A stretch of DNA of 64,000 nucleotides from an uncultured Psychroserpens sp. (GCA_947489585.1 CANLEE010000008.1:124001-188000); one strand, 5' to 3'. Shown: positions 25,577 to 35,314, numbered from the stretch's first letter. Translations and numbers: made by a program. Notes: generated by a model from the letters alone, not told the origin.

Positions 25577-25625
25577 TAACATATAAAAAAAGCGACCAAT
25601 AATTGGTCGCTTTTTTTATATGTTA
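25577..25625. terminator. Bidirectional terminator, 49-base perfect palindrome
   Basis: Two 24-base arms are exact inverses around a single A (25601). The core is GCGACCAAT/ATTGGTCGC flanked by A7/T7 and TAACATAT/ATATGTTA. It serves the small secreted gene and the convergent SulP gene; the SulP stop codon lies inside its right arm. Confidence 0.92.
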
Positions 25626-27295
25626 TATTCTGAAAGAGGTTTTGTGAACTTCTCAGGGTCTGCGGCTAAATGATATCGCGGATCGTCAATATCTTCAATA
25701 ATGACTTCCTTAAATTTAGGATTTGCCTTGTACATTAAGACTTTACAATCTTTACTTAAATGTTTTAGCCTAATTGTTTTGCCTTCAGCTTCGTATTTGT
25801 TTACCAAATTAAAGATGGCTTCTAATGCCGAATGGTCACTCACACGAGATTCTACAAAATCAATCTCTACATTTTGAGGGTCATTTTTAATATCAAACTT
25901 GGTGTTGAAGTTTTGAATTGAACCAAAAAACAAAGGCCCCCAAATTTCATATGTTTTTGTGCCATCAGGTTGAATACGTTTACGAGCTCTAATCATTGTT
26001 GCATTTTTCCATGCAAAAACTAATGCCGAAATAATAACACCTGCAATTACAGCAACCGCTAAATCTTTCCATACTGTAATGGCAGAAACGGCTATTAAAA
26101 CGATGGCATCAGATAACGGGATTTTTCGTATTATTCTGAAACTACTCCAAGCAAATGTTCCAATAACAACCATAAACATAACACCTATTAAAGCAGCAAT
26201 TGGGATTTGTTCAATTAAAGGTGCGCCAAATAATATAAAACAAAGTAAAGCTATAGCAGCAATTGCACCAGATAAACGTCCACGTCCACCTGAATCCACA
26301 TTGATAATAGATTGTCCAATCATTGCACATCCTCCCATGCCTCCAAATAATCCATTGAGCATATTGGCACCACCTTGTGCAATACATTCTCTGTTTCCAT
26401 TACCTCGAGTTTCGGTTATTTCATCAATTAAATTTAGTGTCATTAAAGACTCTATTAAACCAATAGCAGCAAGAACAAAAGCTGTAGGTAAAATAGTGCT
26501 TAATAAATGACCGTCAAGTGTGCCAAATAAACCAAAAATCTGGTCTTGGAATGTTGGTAAACTTCCTTCTAATCCGCTACCTCCTTTTTCAACTATAAAA
26601 GAGCCAACAGTGTTGACTTCTATTCCTCCAAAAATGGTAATACAAGCGACTACCACGATAGCAATTAATGCAGCTGGAACCTTCTTTGTAAGCCTAGGTA
26701 AGCCAAACATAATACCCATAGTTAACCCTATGAATGCTAACATTTTCCATAATGTTATGTTTGAGAATAAAGCAGAAAACCATTCTGAAGTATTATCTAA
26801 AAAAGAAATGTCTTGTGGTACAGCATTAGGAAACATGCCAAGTTGAGAAATAAATATGACTATGGCCAAGCCGTTAACAAAACCCATCATAACTGGGTGA
26901 GGAATAAGACGAACAAATTTTCCGAGTTTAAAAACACCAGCAAGTACTTGGATGCCACCTACAAATAGTAAGGTGATAAAGAGCCACTGTAAACCTAGAT
27001 TTTCAATTGGAATGTCTAAATTAACACCTACGTCATTTCCTTTTTGAATTAAATGCACCATCACAACAGCCATTGCTCCAGTAGCTCCAGATATCATTCC
27101 AGGACGTCCACCAAAAAGCGCAGTGATAATGCCCATCATAAAAGCGCCATAAAGACCTACTAAAGGAGGAATACCAGCGACAAATGCAAAAGCGACCGCT
27201 TCGGGTACTAATGCTAATGCTACAGTTAGACCCGAAAGAATATCATTTTTTGGGTTTTGAGTAAAGTTTTTTCTGGTTTTTTGACCTAATATCAT
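25616..27295 (-). CDS. SulP-family anion transporter with STAS domain
   Basis: A 559-residue inner-membrane transporter. The N-terminal signature LSGLTVALALVPEAVAFAFV and GLYGAFMMGIITALFGG are typical of SulP; about a dozen membrane segments run to residue 430. A C-terminal STAS domain follows (about 445-545, DFVESRVSDHSALEAI). Substrate could be sulfate, bicarbonate or another anion; neighbours do not decide. The last codons lie within the terminator palindrome. Confidence 0.9.
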   Translation of the reverse strand: MILGQKTRKNFTQNPKNDILSGLTVALALVPEAVAFAFVAGIPPLVGLYGAFMMGIITALFGGRPGMISGATGAMAVVMVHLIQKGNDVGVNLDIPIENLGLQWLFITLLFVGGIQVLAGVFKLGKFVRLIPHPVMMGFVNGLAIVIFISQLGMFPNAVPQDISFLDNTSEWFSALFSNITLWKMLAFIGLTMGIMFGLPRLTKKVPAALIAIVVVACITIFGGIEVNTVGSFIVEKGGSGLEGSLPTFQDQIFGLFGTLDGHLLSTILPTAFVLAAIGLIESLMTLNLIDEITETRGNGNRECIAQGGANMLNGLFGGMGGCAMIGQSIINVDSGGRGRLSGAIAAIALLCFILFGAPLIEQIPIAALIGVMFMVVIGTFAWSSFRIIRKIPLSDAIVLIAVSAITVWKDLAVAVIAGVIISALVFAWKNATMIRARKRIQPDGTKTYEIWGPLFFGSIQNFNTKFDIKNDPQNVEIDFVESRVSDHSALEAIFNLVNKYEAEGKTIRLKHLSKDCKVLMYKANPKFKEVIIEDIDDPRYHLAADPEKFTKPLSEYNI

Positions 27296-27317
27296 AGTAC
27301 TTGCCTTTAAAAGTCGG

Positions 27318-27325
27318 CAAATATA
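27318..27325 (-). promoter_or_regulatory. -7 promoter element of the SulP gene
   Basis: On the minus strand TATATTTG matches TAnnTTTG exactly and lies 22 bases before the start codon, leaving a short leader. No clear -33 TTTG was found. Confidence 0.55.
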
Positions 27326-27368
27326 GGGTTTTAGAAATGAAGTGTGAAATATGGACTTTTTAAGACGA

Positions 27369-27408
27369 AAAAAAGCGTCTAGAGTTTTTATGTCTTAGAC
27401 GCTTTTTT
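27369..27408. terminator. Rho-independent terminator of the DUF4136 gene
   Basis: Arms AAAAAAGCGTCTA and TAGACGCTTTTTT are exact inverses around a 14-base loop. Read on the minus strand it follows the DUF4136 stop; it stands between that gene and the SulP promoter. Confidence 0.85.
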
Positions 27409-27424
27409 ATTTTTATATAAATGT

Positions 27425-27976
27425 TTATTGAACCAATTCTGGTGGATATTTTTCCATAATTTTAGAGACGAACTCTTTGATTTTTTCTTCTTTCTTTTCT
27501 ACACTTCTCTGAGCTAATACTCCAGATCCCATACCTTGCCATACCAGTTCTTTCTTGTTGGCATCAATTAAATCAACAAATAAAACGCCATGATTTCTAG
27601 TAGAAACACTTGGTTGATTCCAACCCCAGCCCCAACCTGGTCCGAAGCCTCCCCAGCCCCAGCCACCAACTCCCCAAGAGTTGTTATAGACATTAACACG
27701 CTGTTCAGATTTTGTAAATATACTTACTAGCAAATCTGGGTTTTCAGATTTTGTATAACCTTGAGCCATTAATTCATTTTCTATAGCTCGAAGAATTCTT
27801 CGTTTATCTAGATCACTAATTTCTGCTTTATCAATTCCGGTTTTAAAGAAGGCAAAGGTTTTATAAGTCTTAAAATCTGTTTCCTTGTCATAATCTGCTG
27901 AAACTTTCACAGAGCTACATGATGTGATAAACAAAGTTAATATCACAATTGGTAATAATTTGAGTAGTTTTTTCAT
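27425..27976 (-). CDS. DUF4136 lipoprotein
   Basis: A 183-residue lipoprotein (lipobox LFITSC, Cys20). The start of the mature part (VSADYDKETDFKTYKTFAFF) and the closing segment (VFVSKIMEKYPP-like end) fit DUF4136, a periplasmic or outer-membrane-associated family without a settled role. A Gly/Trp-rich low-complexity stretch near residues 103-119 (WGVGGWGWGGFGPGWGWGW) is notable. It follows hutU after 17 bases on the same strand and may be co-transcribed. Confidence 0.85.
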   Translation of the reverse strand: MKKLLKLLPIVILTLFITSCSSVKVSADYDKETDFKTYKTFAFFKTGIDKAEISDLDKRRILRAIENELMAQGYTKSENPDLLVSIFTKSEQRVNVYNNSWGVGGWGWGGFGPGWGWGWNQPSVSTRNHGVLFVDLIDANKKELVWQGMGSGVLAQRSVEKKEEKIKEFVSKIMEKYPPELVQ

Positions 27977-27993
27977 AGTGCTATTTTTTATGG

Positions 27994-29994
27994 TTATAAC
28001 GAGTTTAATAAATTGTCGTCCACTTTATTTGGAAGTGTAACCTTTAAATTTGGTTCGATTTCCATAGCGCGTTTAATTGCAAATTCTGCACCTTGGTTTC
28101 TTGCCCAACTTCGTCTAGCGATTCCGTTGTTGACATCCCAAAAAAGCATTGATTTTAAACGTCTTGATGCTTCTTTACTACCATCAAGAACCATACCAAA
28201 TCCACCATTTATTACTTCTCCCCATCCAACACCCCCACCATTGTGTATACTCACCCAAGTTGCACCTCTAAAACTATCACCAATAACATTGTGAATAGCC
28301 ATGTCTGCTGTGAAACGTGATCCATCATAAATGTTACTAGTTTCTCGATATGGAGAGTCTGTTCCAGAGACATCGTGATGATCACGACCTAAAACGACAG
28401 TTCCTATGTCACCTTTTGAAATAGCATCATTAAAGGCGTTTGCAATTTTCATTCGTCCTTCAGCATCTGCATATAAGATACGAGCTTGAGAACCAACAAC
28501 AAGCTTGTTTTCTTGTGCACCTTTGATCCATTGGATATTATCATCCATCTGTTGTTGGATCTCTTTTGGAGAATTCTTTTTTATATCTTCTAATACATCA
28601 CAGGAAATAGCATCAGTTTTAGCTAAATCTTCTGGTTTTCCAGAAGCACATACCCATCTAAATGGTCCAAATCCATAATCAAAGCACATAGGTCCCATAA
28701 TGTCTTGCACATAAGATGGATATTTAAAATCAATTCCGTTATCGGCCATAATATCTGCTCCAGCTCGAGATGCTTCTAATAAGAAAGCATTTCCGTAATC
28801 AAAAAAATAAGTGCCTTTTTCAGTATGTTTGTCGATTGCTTTTGCGTGTCTTCGTAAAGTTTCCTGAACTTTTTCTTTGAATAGTTTGGGGTCATTTGCC
28901 ATCATCTCATTGGCATCTTCAAAAGATATATCTGCAGGATAATAACCTCCAGCCCAAGGGTTGTGTAGTGATGTTTGATCACTCCCTAAATCGATATGAA
29001 TATTGTCTTGATCAAATTTTTCCCAGACATCAACTATATTTCCTAGATAGGCAATAGAAATCGTTTCTTTGTTGCTCTTTGCCTTATTGACACGTGCTAC
29101 TAATTGATCTAAATCAGTAATCTTTTCATCTATCCAACCTTGATCTAATCGTACTTGGGTGATTTTTGGGTTGACTTCAGCACAAACCGTAATACAGCCG
29201 GCTATATTGCCAGCTTTTGGTTGTGCTCCAGACATACCGCCTAAGCCTGAAGTGACAAAGAGATTGCCTTTAGGCGATTTTTTTATTTTTCTAAAACCAT
29301 TTAAAACTGTTATGGTTGTACCATGCACAATACCTTGTGGGCCAATATACATATAGCTTCCAGCAGTCATTTGCCCGTACTGTGTCACACCAAGAGCATT
29401 AAATTTTTCCCAATCGTCAGGTTTAGAATAATTTGGAATCATCATTCCGTTAGTGACCACTACACGTGGTGCTTCTTCATGACTTGGAAATAAACCCATT
29501 GGATGGCCAGAATACATCACTAATGTTTGTTCGTTGGTCATTTCAGACAAATACTTCATCGTAAGTCTATACTGTGCCCAATTTGAAAACACACCGCCAT
29601 TACCGCCATAGGTGATTAATTCGTGAGGATGTTGTGCTACTGCATAGTCTAAATTATTTTGAATCATGAGCATGATTGCAGCAGCTTGTTTTGATTTTGC
29701 AGGATATTCCTCTATAGGTCTAGCGTACATTTTATAGTCAGGACGAAGACGGTACATGTAAATTCTTCCATAAGCATCTAATTCTTTTTTAAATTCAGGA
29801 AGTAAAACGGCATGATGCGATTTGTCAAAATAGCGCAAGGCATTTTTAAGAGCTAGTTTTTGTTCTTCAGAAGATAAAATTGCTTTTCGCTTTGGTGCAT
29901 GATTTATTGATGAATCATAAGCTTTTGGTTTTGGTAAAACCTTAGGAATTCCTTCTTTTATTTGATCTTGAAATGTTAGTGTTGTTGTTGGCAT
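27994..29994 (-). CDS. hutU: Urocanate hydratase
   Basis: The second step of histidine degradation, adding water to urocanate with NAD as electrophile. At 666 residues it is the longer form, nearer the animal enzyme than the roughly 560-residue proteobacterial one. Visible blocks: VMYSGHPMGLFPSHEEAPRV, VTSGLGGMSGAQPKAGNIAG (NAD-binding glycine motif), and RWVCASG with the conserved cysteine. No other hut gene is adjacent. Its start overlaps the stop of the small DUF5522 gene by one base. Confidence 0.95.
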   Translation of the reverse strand: MPTTTLTFQDQIKEGIPKVLPKPKAYDSSINHAPKRKAILSSEEQKLALKNALRYFDKSHHAVLLPEFKKELDAYGRIYMYRLRPDYKMYARPIEEYPAKSKQAAAIMLMIQNNLDYAVAQHPHELITYGGNGGVFSNWAQYRLTMKYLSEMTNEQTLVMYSGHPMGLFPSHEEAPRVVVTNGMMIPNYSKPDDWEKFNALGVTQYGQMTAGSYMYIGPQGIVHGTTITVLNGFRKIKKSPKGNLFVTSGLGGMSGAQPKAGNIAGCITVCAEVNPKITQVRLDQGWIDEKITDLDQLVARVNKAKSNKETISIAYLGNIVDVWEKFDQDNIHIDLGSDQTSLHNPWAGGYYPADISFEDANEMMANDPKLFKEKVQETLRRHAKAIDKHTEKGTYFFDYGNAFLLEASRAGADIMADNGIDFKYPSYVQDIMGPMCFDYGFGPFRWVCASGKPEDLAKTDAISCDVLEDIKKNSPKEIQQQMDDNIQWIKGAQENKLVVGSQARILYADAEGRMKIANAFNDAISKGDIGTVVLGRDHHDVSGTDSPYRETSNIYDGSRFTADMAIHNVIGDSFRGATWVSIHNGGGVGWGEVINGGFGMVLDGSKEASRRLKSMLFWDVNNGIARRSWARNQGAEFAIKRAMEIEPNLKVTLPNKVDDNLLNSL

Positions 29995-30155
29995 TACTTT
30001 TTTTTTAAAGTATTTTTATCAAAACCATAAGGGCAATGTCTGCAACCACTTTCACAGCAATATCCTCTTTTTAAGTGGTATTGTTCTGTAAAACAGCGAT
30101 AACCTTCTGGTGTTACGTAATAATCTCCATCTTCTACTGGAATTATCTTCTTCAT
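29994..30155 (-). CDS. DUF5522-type small cysteine-rich protein
   Basis: A 53-residue protein. It reads MKKIIPVEDGDYYVTPEGYR, continues with a Cys-rich core (YCCESGCRHCPYG) and ends in lysines. The CC-x3-C-x2-C cluster suggests metal or Fe-S binding and matches my memory of DUF5522. The TAATG overlap with the hutU start shows the two are translated together. I translated it codon by codon from the minus strand. Function unknown. Confidence 0.82.
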   Translation of the reverse strand: MKKIIPVEDGDYYVTPEGYRCFTEQYHLKRGYCCESGCRHCPYGFDKNTLKKK

Positions 30156-30159
30156 TTTA

Positions 30160-30167
30160 CAAAGATA
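30160..30167 (-). promoter_or_regulatory. -7 promoter element of the DUF5522-hutU unit
   Basis: On the minus strand TATCTTTG matches TAnnTTTG and ends only four bases before the DUF5522 ATG. Initiation would fall at or next to the start codon, so the message may be leaderless. Confidence 0.5.
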
Positions 30168-30190
30168 ATGTAAATTGGAAAGATTTTTGA

Positions 30191-30526
30191 ATGTTGGTTG
30201 ATATGGTTTTAATTTCTAAGTTTTTGGTTCCAAAAGGTTATGTAGGTATTACGATTTACCCGTTTATTTTTCTGAAATATCACAATCTAAAAACTAACAA
30301 AACTTTAATTAATCACGAACGTATTCATTTAAGACAGCAGATAGAATTATTGATTTTTCCTTTCTATATATTTTATGGTATTGAATTTTTGATTCGACTC
30401 ATTAGGACTAAAAAATGGATTACAGCTTATCAGAATATTTCATTTGAAAAAGAGGCATATCAAAATGAAAACAACCTTAATTATTTAAAATCAAGGTCGT
30501 TTTTTAAGTTTATTAAGTATTTATAA
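30191..30526 (+). CDS. Small membrane protein with an HExxH motif
   Basis: A 111-residue protein. A HERIH motif (residues about 42-46, LINHERIHLRQQIE) is followed by a hydrophobic helix (LLIFPFYIFYGIEFLIRLI) and then FEKEAYQNE, which could give a third, glutamate, zinc ligand as in gluzincins. It is much smaller than known membrane proteases. An alternative ATG lies four codons downstream. The stop abuts that of the convergent T9SS gene. I do not recognise a named family. Confidence 0.72.
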   Translation: MLVDMVLISKFLVPKGYVGITIYPFIFLKYHNLKTNKTLINHERIHLRQQIELLIFPFYIFYGIEFLIRLIRTKKWITAYQNISFEKEAYQNENNLNYLKSRSFFKFIKYL

Positions 30527-33500
30527 TTACTGTTTCAAAACAATCTTTTGAAGTTTAAATTCATCATTGCTTAAAACTGCTTTTACCATATAAGTTCCGT
30601 CAGATAAATTAGTATTATTAATAACGAACTCGGTTTCATTTATTTGGTTTCTATCTACCAATATTCTGCCTAATAAATCATAAACAATAACAGATTTAAT
30701 GGCTGTGCTTTTAGATATTATTTTAATATAATCACCTTTTGGAGCCATAATAGTTAAATTATCGGTAATGAAGTCTTGAACATTAAGTGCTTCTTCAGTG
30801 TATCTTAAAATAAATCGATCATCAAATGCTCCACTTTCAGAAGTAAAAGTATATGGTAATAAACGTATGTTTTGAATCGAATTTGTATAGGTGTCTTCAA
30901 TAAAGATTGCTTGATTGGTTGTATCAAATAAACCGTCTAAGGTATTTATTGCAATAGTATAGTTTCCGCTATCATTTATAATAATACCTAAAGGAACAGT
31001 GTCACTATCAAGGAAGGGAAGAGGTCTGCCTTGAATTGCCATTTTTTCTTCTTCAATCAATGAATAAAAACTTATTGAAGAACCTTCAAAGTCATAGCCA
31101 TCATATAATCTGTCTTTTTCATTTGTCGCACCTTCAATATATCCAACTAACAATGATGTAGCTTCATCATTTGCATTAATTAAGTCTAGCCAAATCCTAT
31201 GGCGCTCAATTGGAGAATCTTCTTCTGAATTATCTGTTCTATAGAATTGACTGTTATCATTTAATGAACTTCTCATAGAATTGTTAAAAATGACATTTTC
31301 AGAAGTAGAAGCGTTATCTAGCATTTGAACGAAAAAAGCTTGTCCTGAGGCAATGTTTCCATTAAAACCTGGTGGATTAGATCCCGTATAATTATTATCA
31401 ATATAATCGTTACTATAGTTGTATACAAAATCTTGATAAAATGGACTGCCAATTGCACTAGGTGCATTTTGATGTGTCCAAAGGTAAATAGTTCCATCGA
31501 TGACATTATTGGCACTAATAAAATTTGAATATGATATTGCTGATGGATAAGGGTTACCTATAAGGTTCCAATTATCATCTTGATGTGTTGTGCCATTTGC
31601 AACACCATTATCACCAGTATAATTTCCATCTGTAATTAAATGTGTACCTCTATTGATAGGTTGTGTTATGATACCATTGTTTGGACGGCCAATAAATTCG
31701 GTAGTGGTAGCTGGTAAAGCAGGTGTGTCTGGAATTAATGATGCACCACCTAAACCTCTTATAATATACCCTGTACCAATATCCATCAGTTCACTCGGAT
31801 TAGCATTAATCCAATCACCGTGATTACCTATTCCTCCACCTGCAGTTTGAGTTGGTATCCATTTAAAGATTTTTGCTGCTGATGTGTTAGGAGATATGTC
31901 TTCTACATTGTTATTTTCTACAGGTGATGACCAATAGATGTAATCATAAGAATTGACATTACTTACAGAACGCTGCATATGTATTAATCCAGTATTGTTA
32001 TTAGTATTAGGTACTCCTTCATTGATTTGAATTAAACTAGCACTATCCCTAATTAGAAATAAACCATTAGAATCTACGTCAATCCACTCAACAACTTCGA
32101 CAACAGTATTAGATCTTATCTCTAAATATCCATCACTTAAAACAGTAATGTTTCTTGCTAATGCTGGCTGAGGAGGGAGCGGGATAGGAATATTGGTAAT
32201 ATCTGCAATTGGAGATCTATTATTTGTAGTAGTGTTGTCTGGTATTATTACACAATCTGCTGAGGTTGGAATAATGGCAGGAGTCCAATTAGCATCGACA
32301 TACCAGTTAGTATCTACAGAGCCATTCCAGGTTTTAGTGCTTGCAACCTGAACTAAGATTTCTTCAAATCTAGTCATTGAGGTTCCATCACAAAAATTAT
32401 AGACGACTTCAGCTGTATAAGTTGTATTGGATACAGGTGTTACAGTTATAATATCAGTGTTTCCAACAGTGGTTAACCCAGTTGTTGTTCCGCCGTTTGC
32501 TGAGGCAGATCCTTCATACCAAGTGAGTGTAGAGATTGACCCTAAACCACCTCCTGTAGGCGTAAACCTCCATGCTTCCTGAGTCGTATTCCAATTCGTG
32601 TTCAAGCTATTTCTGTTTGGAGCAGCTAACCCTATAGTAGCATTATTTTGAATAGCTACAGTTGCATTACCATCATTCCATGGAAATACATTATTGTCAT
32701 CAATATTTTTTTCTTCGATATAAACATCAATAACATTGCTATGTTCGTATAACACAATCATGCCAGTATATAAAATAGAATTATCTGAAAACATTGGGAT
32801 ATCATGCCATCCTACTACAAGTGCACGTTCACCAGTATCTAATGTTATTGTTTCATAGCCTATTTCTCCGCCTTGACTTGGGTCAATATCATGGTGTACA
32901 CCATATATAGATTTACCGAAGAAGAAATCTGTAAAAGTGTCCGAAGCATTTATAGCACTTGGTACATTATAATCATTAACATAACCGCAATCTGAGCCAG
33001 GCGTAATGTTGTCAAAAGTTAAAACGCCATTCGCTGCTACCAAAAGGTTAGAAAATGCATTTGAAGTGACATTGTCATAAAAGCAGAAATCAAAATCTAG
33101 CGGGACTAATGGAGACCATGTATCGTCACTAAAAGTTGAAAACTGATTGGTTAAACAATCAAATTGGTAAGGTGGGCTATATGTAATGCTAGATACTGAA
33201 TAGTCAGTTGGGTTGCCCAATTGTAAATAAGTAGCTTCGATGTCAATACTTCCTGATGCACCACATGGAGTAATAGCAGGATTATTGCCATTAATATCTG
33301 CCGTAACAAGATTTGGTAATCCTAGAGTTGAAGTGCCTGTTCCAGATCCTGGAGTACAATTTGGTGGTACGCATGTTATATCGATTGTGAAATTTCCAGT
33401 TGTTGAATTTCCTGAGTCCCAATGAGCTACATAGACATAGTAATCTGTTAAGTTTATCGATGTAAATGTGTATGATTCTGTTCCAAATCCATCTTGACAA

Positions 33501-35008
33501 GAAATATTTGTTAATGCACCACAGCTTCCTTGCATTATTGCCATTTCCACATCATATCCACCACTAGGAGTAACATCAATCGTTGTTTGATTTCCGTCTC
33601 CTACAAAATGGTACCATACACCATAGTCACTCATAGTACATCCAGTTCCATTAGCAATACTGCCAGTTGTACCATTTGTTGTTGCAGATATACTTTGACC
33701 ACAAGTTATGTCTTCTGCAGAAGCACAGTCTGTATTTGTTGGAGGAGGAGGAGGTTCAGAAACGCAAATATCAAACATGCCTGAATCAAAATTTCCAAGA
33801 TCCCAAAAGCGAATATATATCGTATCACCTGGAGTTAGTCCTGTTCTAGTGATAGATGGCATGAAGCCATTATCACTGTCATCATCATCACATTCAATAA
33901 GCGTTAAGGAGGGGCAAGTACCAGAATAGATAGCCATTCCTCCATCTGTTATGTCACCTGTATCTGTATCTACTATTATTGTACCACTAGCGGGAACAAC
34001 AACTGAAAACCATACATCGGCTCCAGCATAACCTGCGCAACCTGGATCTGCTACACCACTATCTGAAGCAAACTCATTAGTATATGTAGTAAAGTTACAC
34101 GGTGTGTTTACTGTTAATGGAATCGCTCCGGAACAATCATCATTTGGAGGAGGTGTGACTGTGTTGCAAGTTCTAGAAATAGTAAAGTCGCCCGTATTAG
34201 TACTTCCTGATAACCAATCTGCTATATAGACATAATAGGTTGTTCCATTTGCAGTAACAAACGTGTATGTTTCTGTGCCATCTGTACCTCCAATATCCTG
34301 GCAAGACAAACTCGTTAAGCTTCCACAAGTTCCAGAAGAAATAGCCATTTCATGATCAAAACCACCTGAAGCCGTTGAGGTTAGGGTGGTTTGATTTCCG
34401 TCACCAACAAAAGTATACCATACGCCATTGTCGCCAGATAAACAGCCTGATCCACTAGCAGTGGTTGTTGTGCCATTGGTGCTTCCAGAAATATTAGTGT
34501 CTCCACAATTTAGAGACGTAGCATTTGAGCATAAATCATTTGTTACAGGGGAAGTAACACAGATGGTACCAGTCATATTATTTGAACCGGCATTATTTCG
34601 ACGTATTAAACGGATATAGTATGTAGTATTAGGTAGAACTGTAACGTTTGCCAAGGTCGCATCACCATTTGGAAATGTGACATCAGTAATGCAATCTTCT
34701 TCTGTTAATGTTCCTGCACATGTACCGCTGTATAAAGCTAGGGTTAATCTTCTATTGCCAACGCAGGTGATAGTTATATTAGTCGTCATTGCATCTGTGG
34801 TGAACGTATACCAACCGTCTCTATACGAAACCGAGCAGCTGGGATCTCCCATAGAATTTGTAAATGTACTAGGGATGCTATAGTTAGAGGTCGTACAGCT
34901 TGAATTCACAGCTAGACTAGGAGCTCCAGTGCAATCGTCACTTTGACTATACCCATTACTACTGATTAAAAGTATTGTGAAAAATAAAAAAAGTAATTTT
35001 TTAATCAT
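30527..35008 (-). CDS. Large T9SS type A sorting domain protein with repeated extracellular domains
   Basis: A 1493-residue secreted protein. Signal peptide (LLFLFFTILLISSNGYSQ), then at least four beta-rich repeats of about 130 residues, each with DDC or DLC near the start and a YYVYIADW-like block, of the kind found with pre-peptidase C-terminal-like domains. A central region (about 560-850) carries a lamin/legume-like fold. The C-terminal segment ends in a type IX sorting domain (VIVYDLLGRILVDR, then DGTYMVKAVLS...LKQ). It is a paralogue of the next gene over the last 600 residues. Likely surface-exposed or released; ligand unknown. Confidence 0.85.
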   Translation of the reverse strand: MIKKLLFLFFTILLISSNGYSQSDDCTGAPSLAVNSSCTTSNYSIPSTFTNSMGDPSCSVSYRDGWYTFTTDAMTTNITITCVGNRRLTLALYSGTCAGTLTEEDCITDVTFPNGDATLANVTVLPNTTYYIRLIRRNNAGSNNMTGTICVTSPVTNDLCSNATSLNCGDTNISGSTNGTTTTASGSGCLSGDNGVWYTFVGDGNQTTLTSTASGGFDHEMAISSGTCGSLTSLSCQDIGGTDGTETYTFVTANGTTYYVYIADWLSGSTNTGDFTISRTCNTVTPPPNDDCSGAIPLTVNTPCNFTTYTNEFASDSGVADPGCAGYAGADVWFSVVVPASGTIIVDTDTGDITDGGMAIYSGTCPSLTLIECDDDDSDNGFMPSITRTGLTPGDTIYIRFWDLGNFDSGMFDICVSEPPPPPTNTDCASAEDITCGQSISATTNGTTGSIANGTGCTMSDYGVWYHFVGDGNQTTIDVTPSGGYDVEMAIMQGSCGALTNISCQDGFGTESYTFTSINLTDYYVYVAHWDSGNSTTGNFTIDITCVPPNCTPGSGTGTSTLGLPNLVTADINGNNPAITPCGASGSIDIEATYLQLGNPTDYSVSSITYSPPYQFDCLTNQFSTFSDDTWSPLVPLDFDFCFYDNVTSNAFSNLLVAANGVLTFDNITPGSDCGYVNDYNVPSAINASDTFTDFFFGKSIYGVHHDIDPSQGGEIGYETITLDTGERALVVGWHDIPMFSDNSILYTGMIVLYEHSNVIDVYIEEKNIDDNNVFPWNDGNATVAIQNNATIGLAAPNRNSLNTNWNTTQEAWRFTPTGGGLGSISTLTWYEGSASANGGTTTGLTTVGNTDIITVTPVSNTTYTAEVVYNFCDGTSMTRFEEILVQVASTKTWNGSVDTNWYVDANWTPAIIPTSADCVIIPDNTTTNNRSPIADITNIPIPLPPQPALARNITVLSDGYLEIRSNTVVEVVEWIDVDSNGLFLIRDSASLIQINEGVPNTNNNTGLIHMQRSVSNVNSYDYIYWSSPVENNNVEDISPNTSAAKIFKWIPTQTAGGGIGNHGDWINANPSELMDIGTGYIIRGLGGASLIPDTPALPATTTEFIGRPNNGIITQPINRGTHLITDGNYTGDNGVANGTTHQDDNWNLIGNPYPSAISYSNFISANNVIDGTIYLWTHQNAPSAIGSPFYQDFVYNYSNDYIDNNYTGSNPPGFNGNIASGQAFFVQMLDNASTSENVIFNNSMRSSLNDNSQFYRTDNSEEDSPIERHRIWLDLINANDEATSLLVGYIEGATNEKDRLYDGYDFEGSSISFYSLIEEEKMAIQGRPLPFLDSDTVPLGIIINDSGNYTIAINTLDGLFDTTNQAIFIEDTYTNSIQNIRLLPYTFTSESGAFDDRFILRYTEEALNVQDFITDNLTIMAPKGDYIKIISKSTAIKSVIVYDLLGRILVDRNQINETEFVINNTNLSDGTYMVKAVLSNDEFKLQKIVLKQ

Positions 35009-35314
35009 AATCTACCGTCTTAATTACCATTATATTATAAGGTTGGTTAAAAAATAGTGAGGTTAGGCTTAAAAGATAGATTGGGATTTACAGGAAGTAA
35101 ATTATAAAAATTTATTAAAATTTTAACATTATATATGAGATTTATTCAAACAATTAGTTAACATGTTAAAAATCATATATGAAATTCACATTTTTTTAAA
35201 ATAAACTTTTTTTATATGATAATTTTCAGTTGTAGTTAACCTTATTATCAATAAAAAAAGACCTTAAATTTTTAATTAAGGTCTTTTTAGGTCGTATTTA
35301 TTTTTAATTATCGT
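35009..35314. other. AT-rich intergenic region between the two large T9SS genes
   Basis: About 306 bases without a gene. It holds the terminator at 35255-35288 for the upstream T9SS gene and, presumably, the promoter of the downstream one. I found no small open frame, tRNA or clear TAnnTTTG element on the minus strand. Confidence 0.6.
35255..35288 (-). terminator. Rho-independent terminator
   Basis: Arms AAAAAGACCTTAA and TTAAGGTCTTTTT are exact inverses around an eight-base AT loop. It lies just after the stop of the 1504-residue T9SS gene on the minus strand. Confidence 0.85.

Noticed and set aside
26079..26846. Plus-strand frames of 143 and 108 residues opposite the SulP gene
   Set aside because: They lie fully within a well-supported transporter gene, have implausible composition, and no recognisable domain.
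33240..34883. Several plus-strand open frames of 60-84 residues inside the T9SS genes
   Set aside because: They are low-complexity shadows of the Thr/Ser/Gly-rich minus-strand coding sequence.
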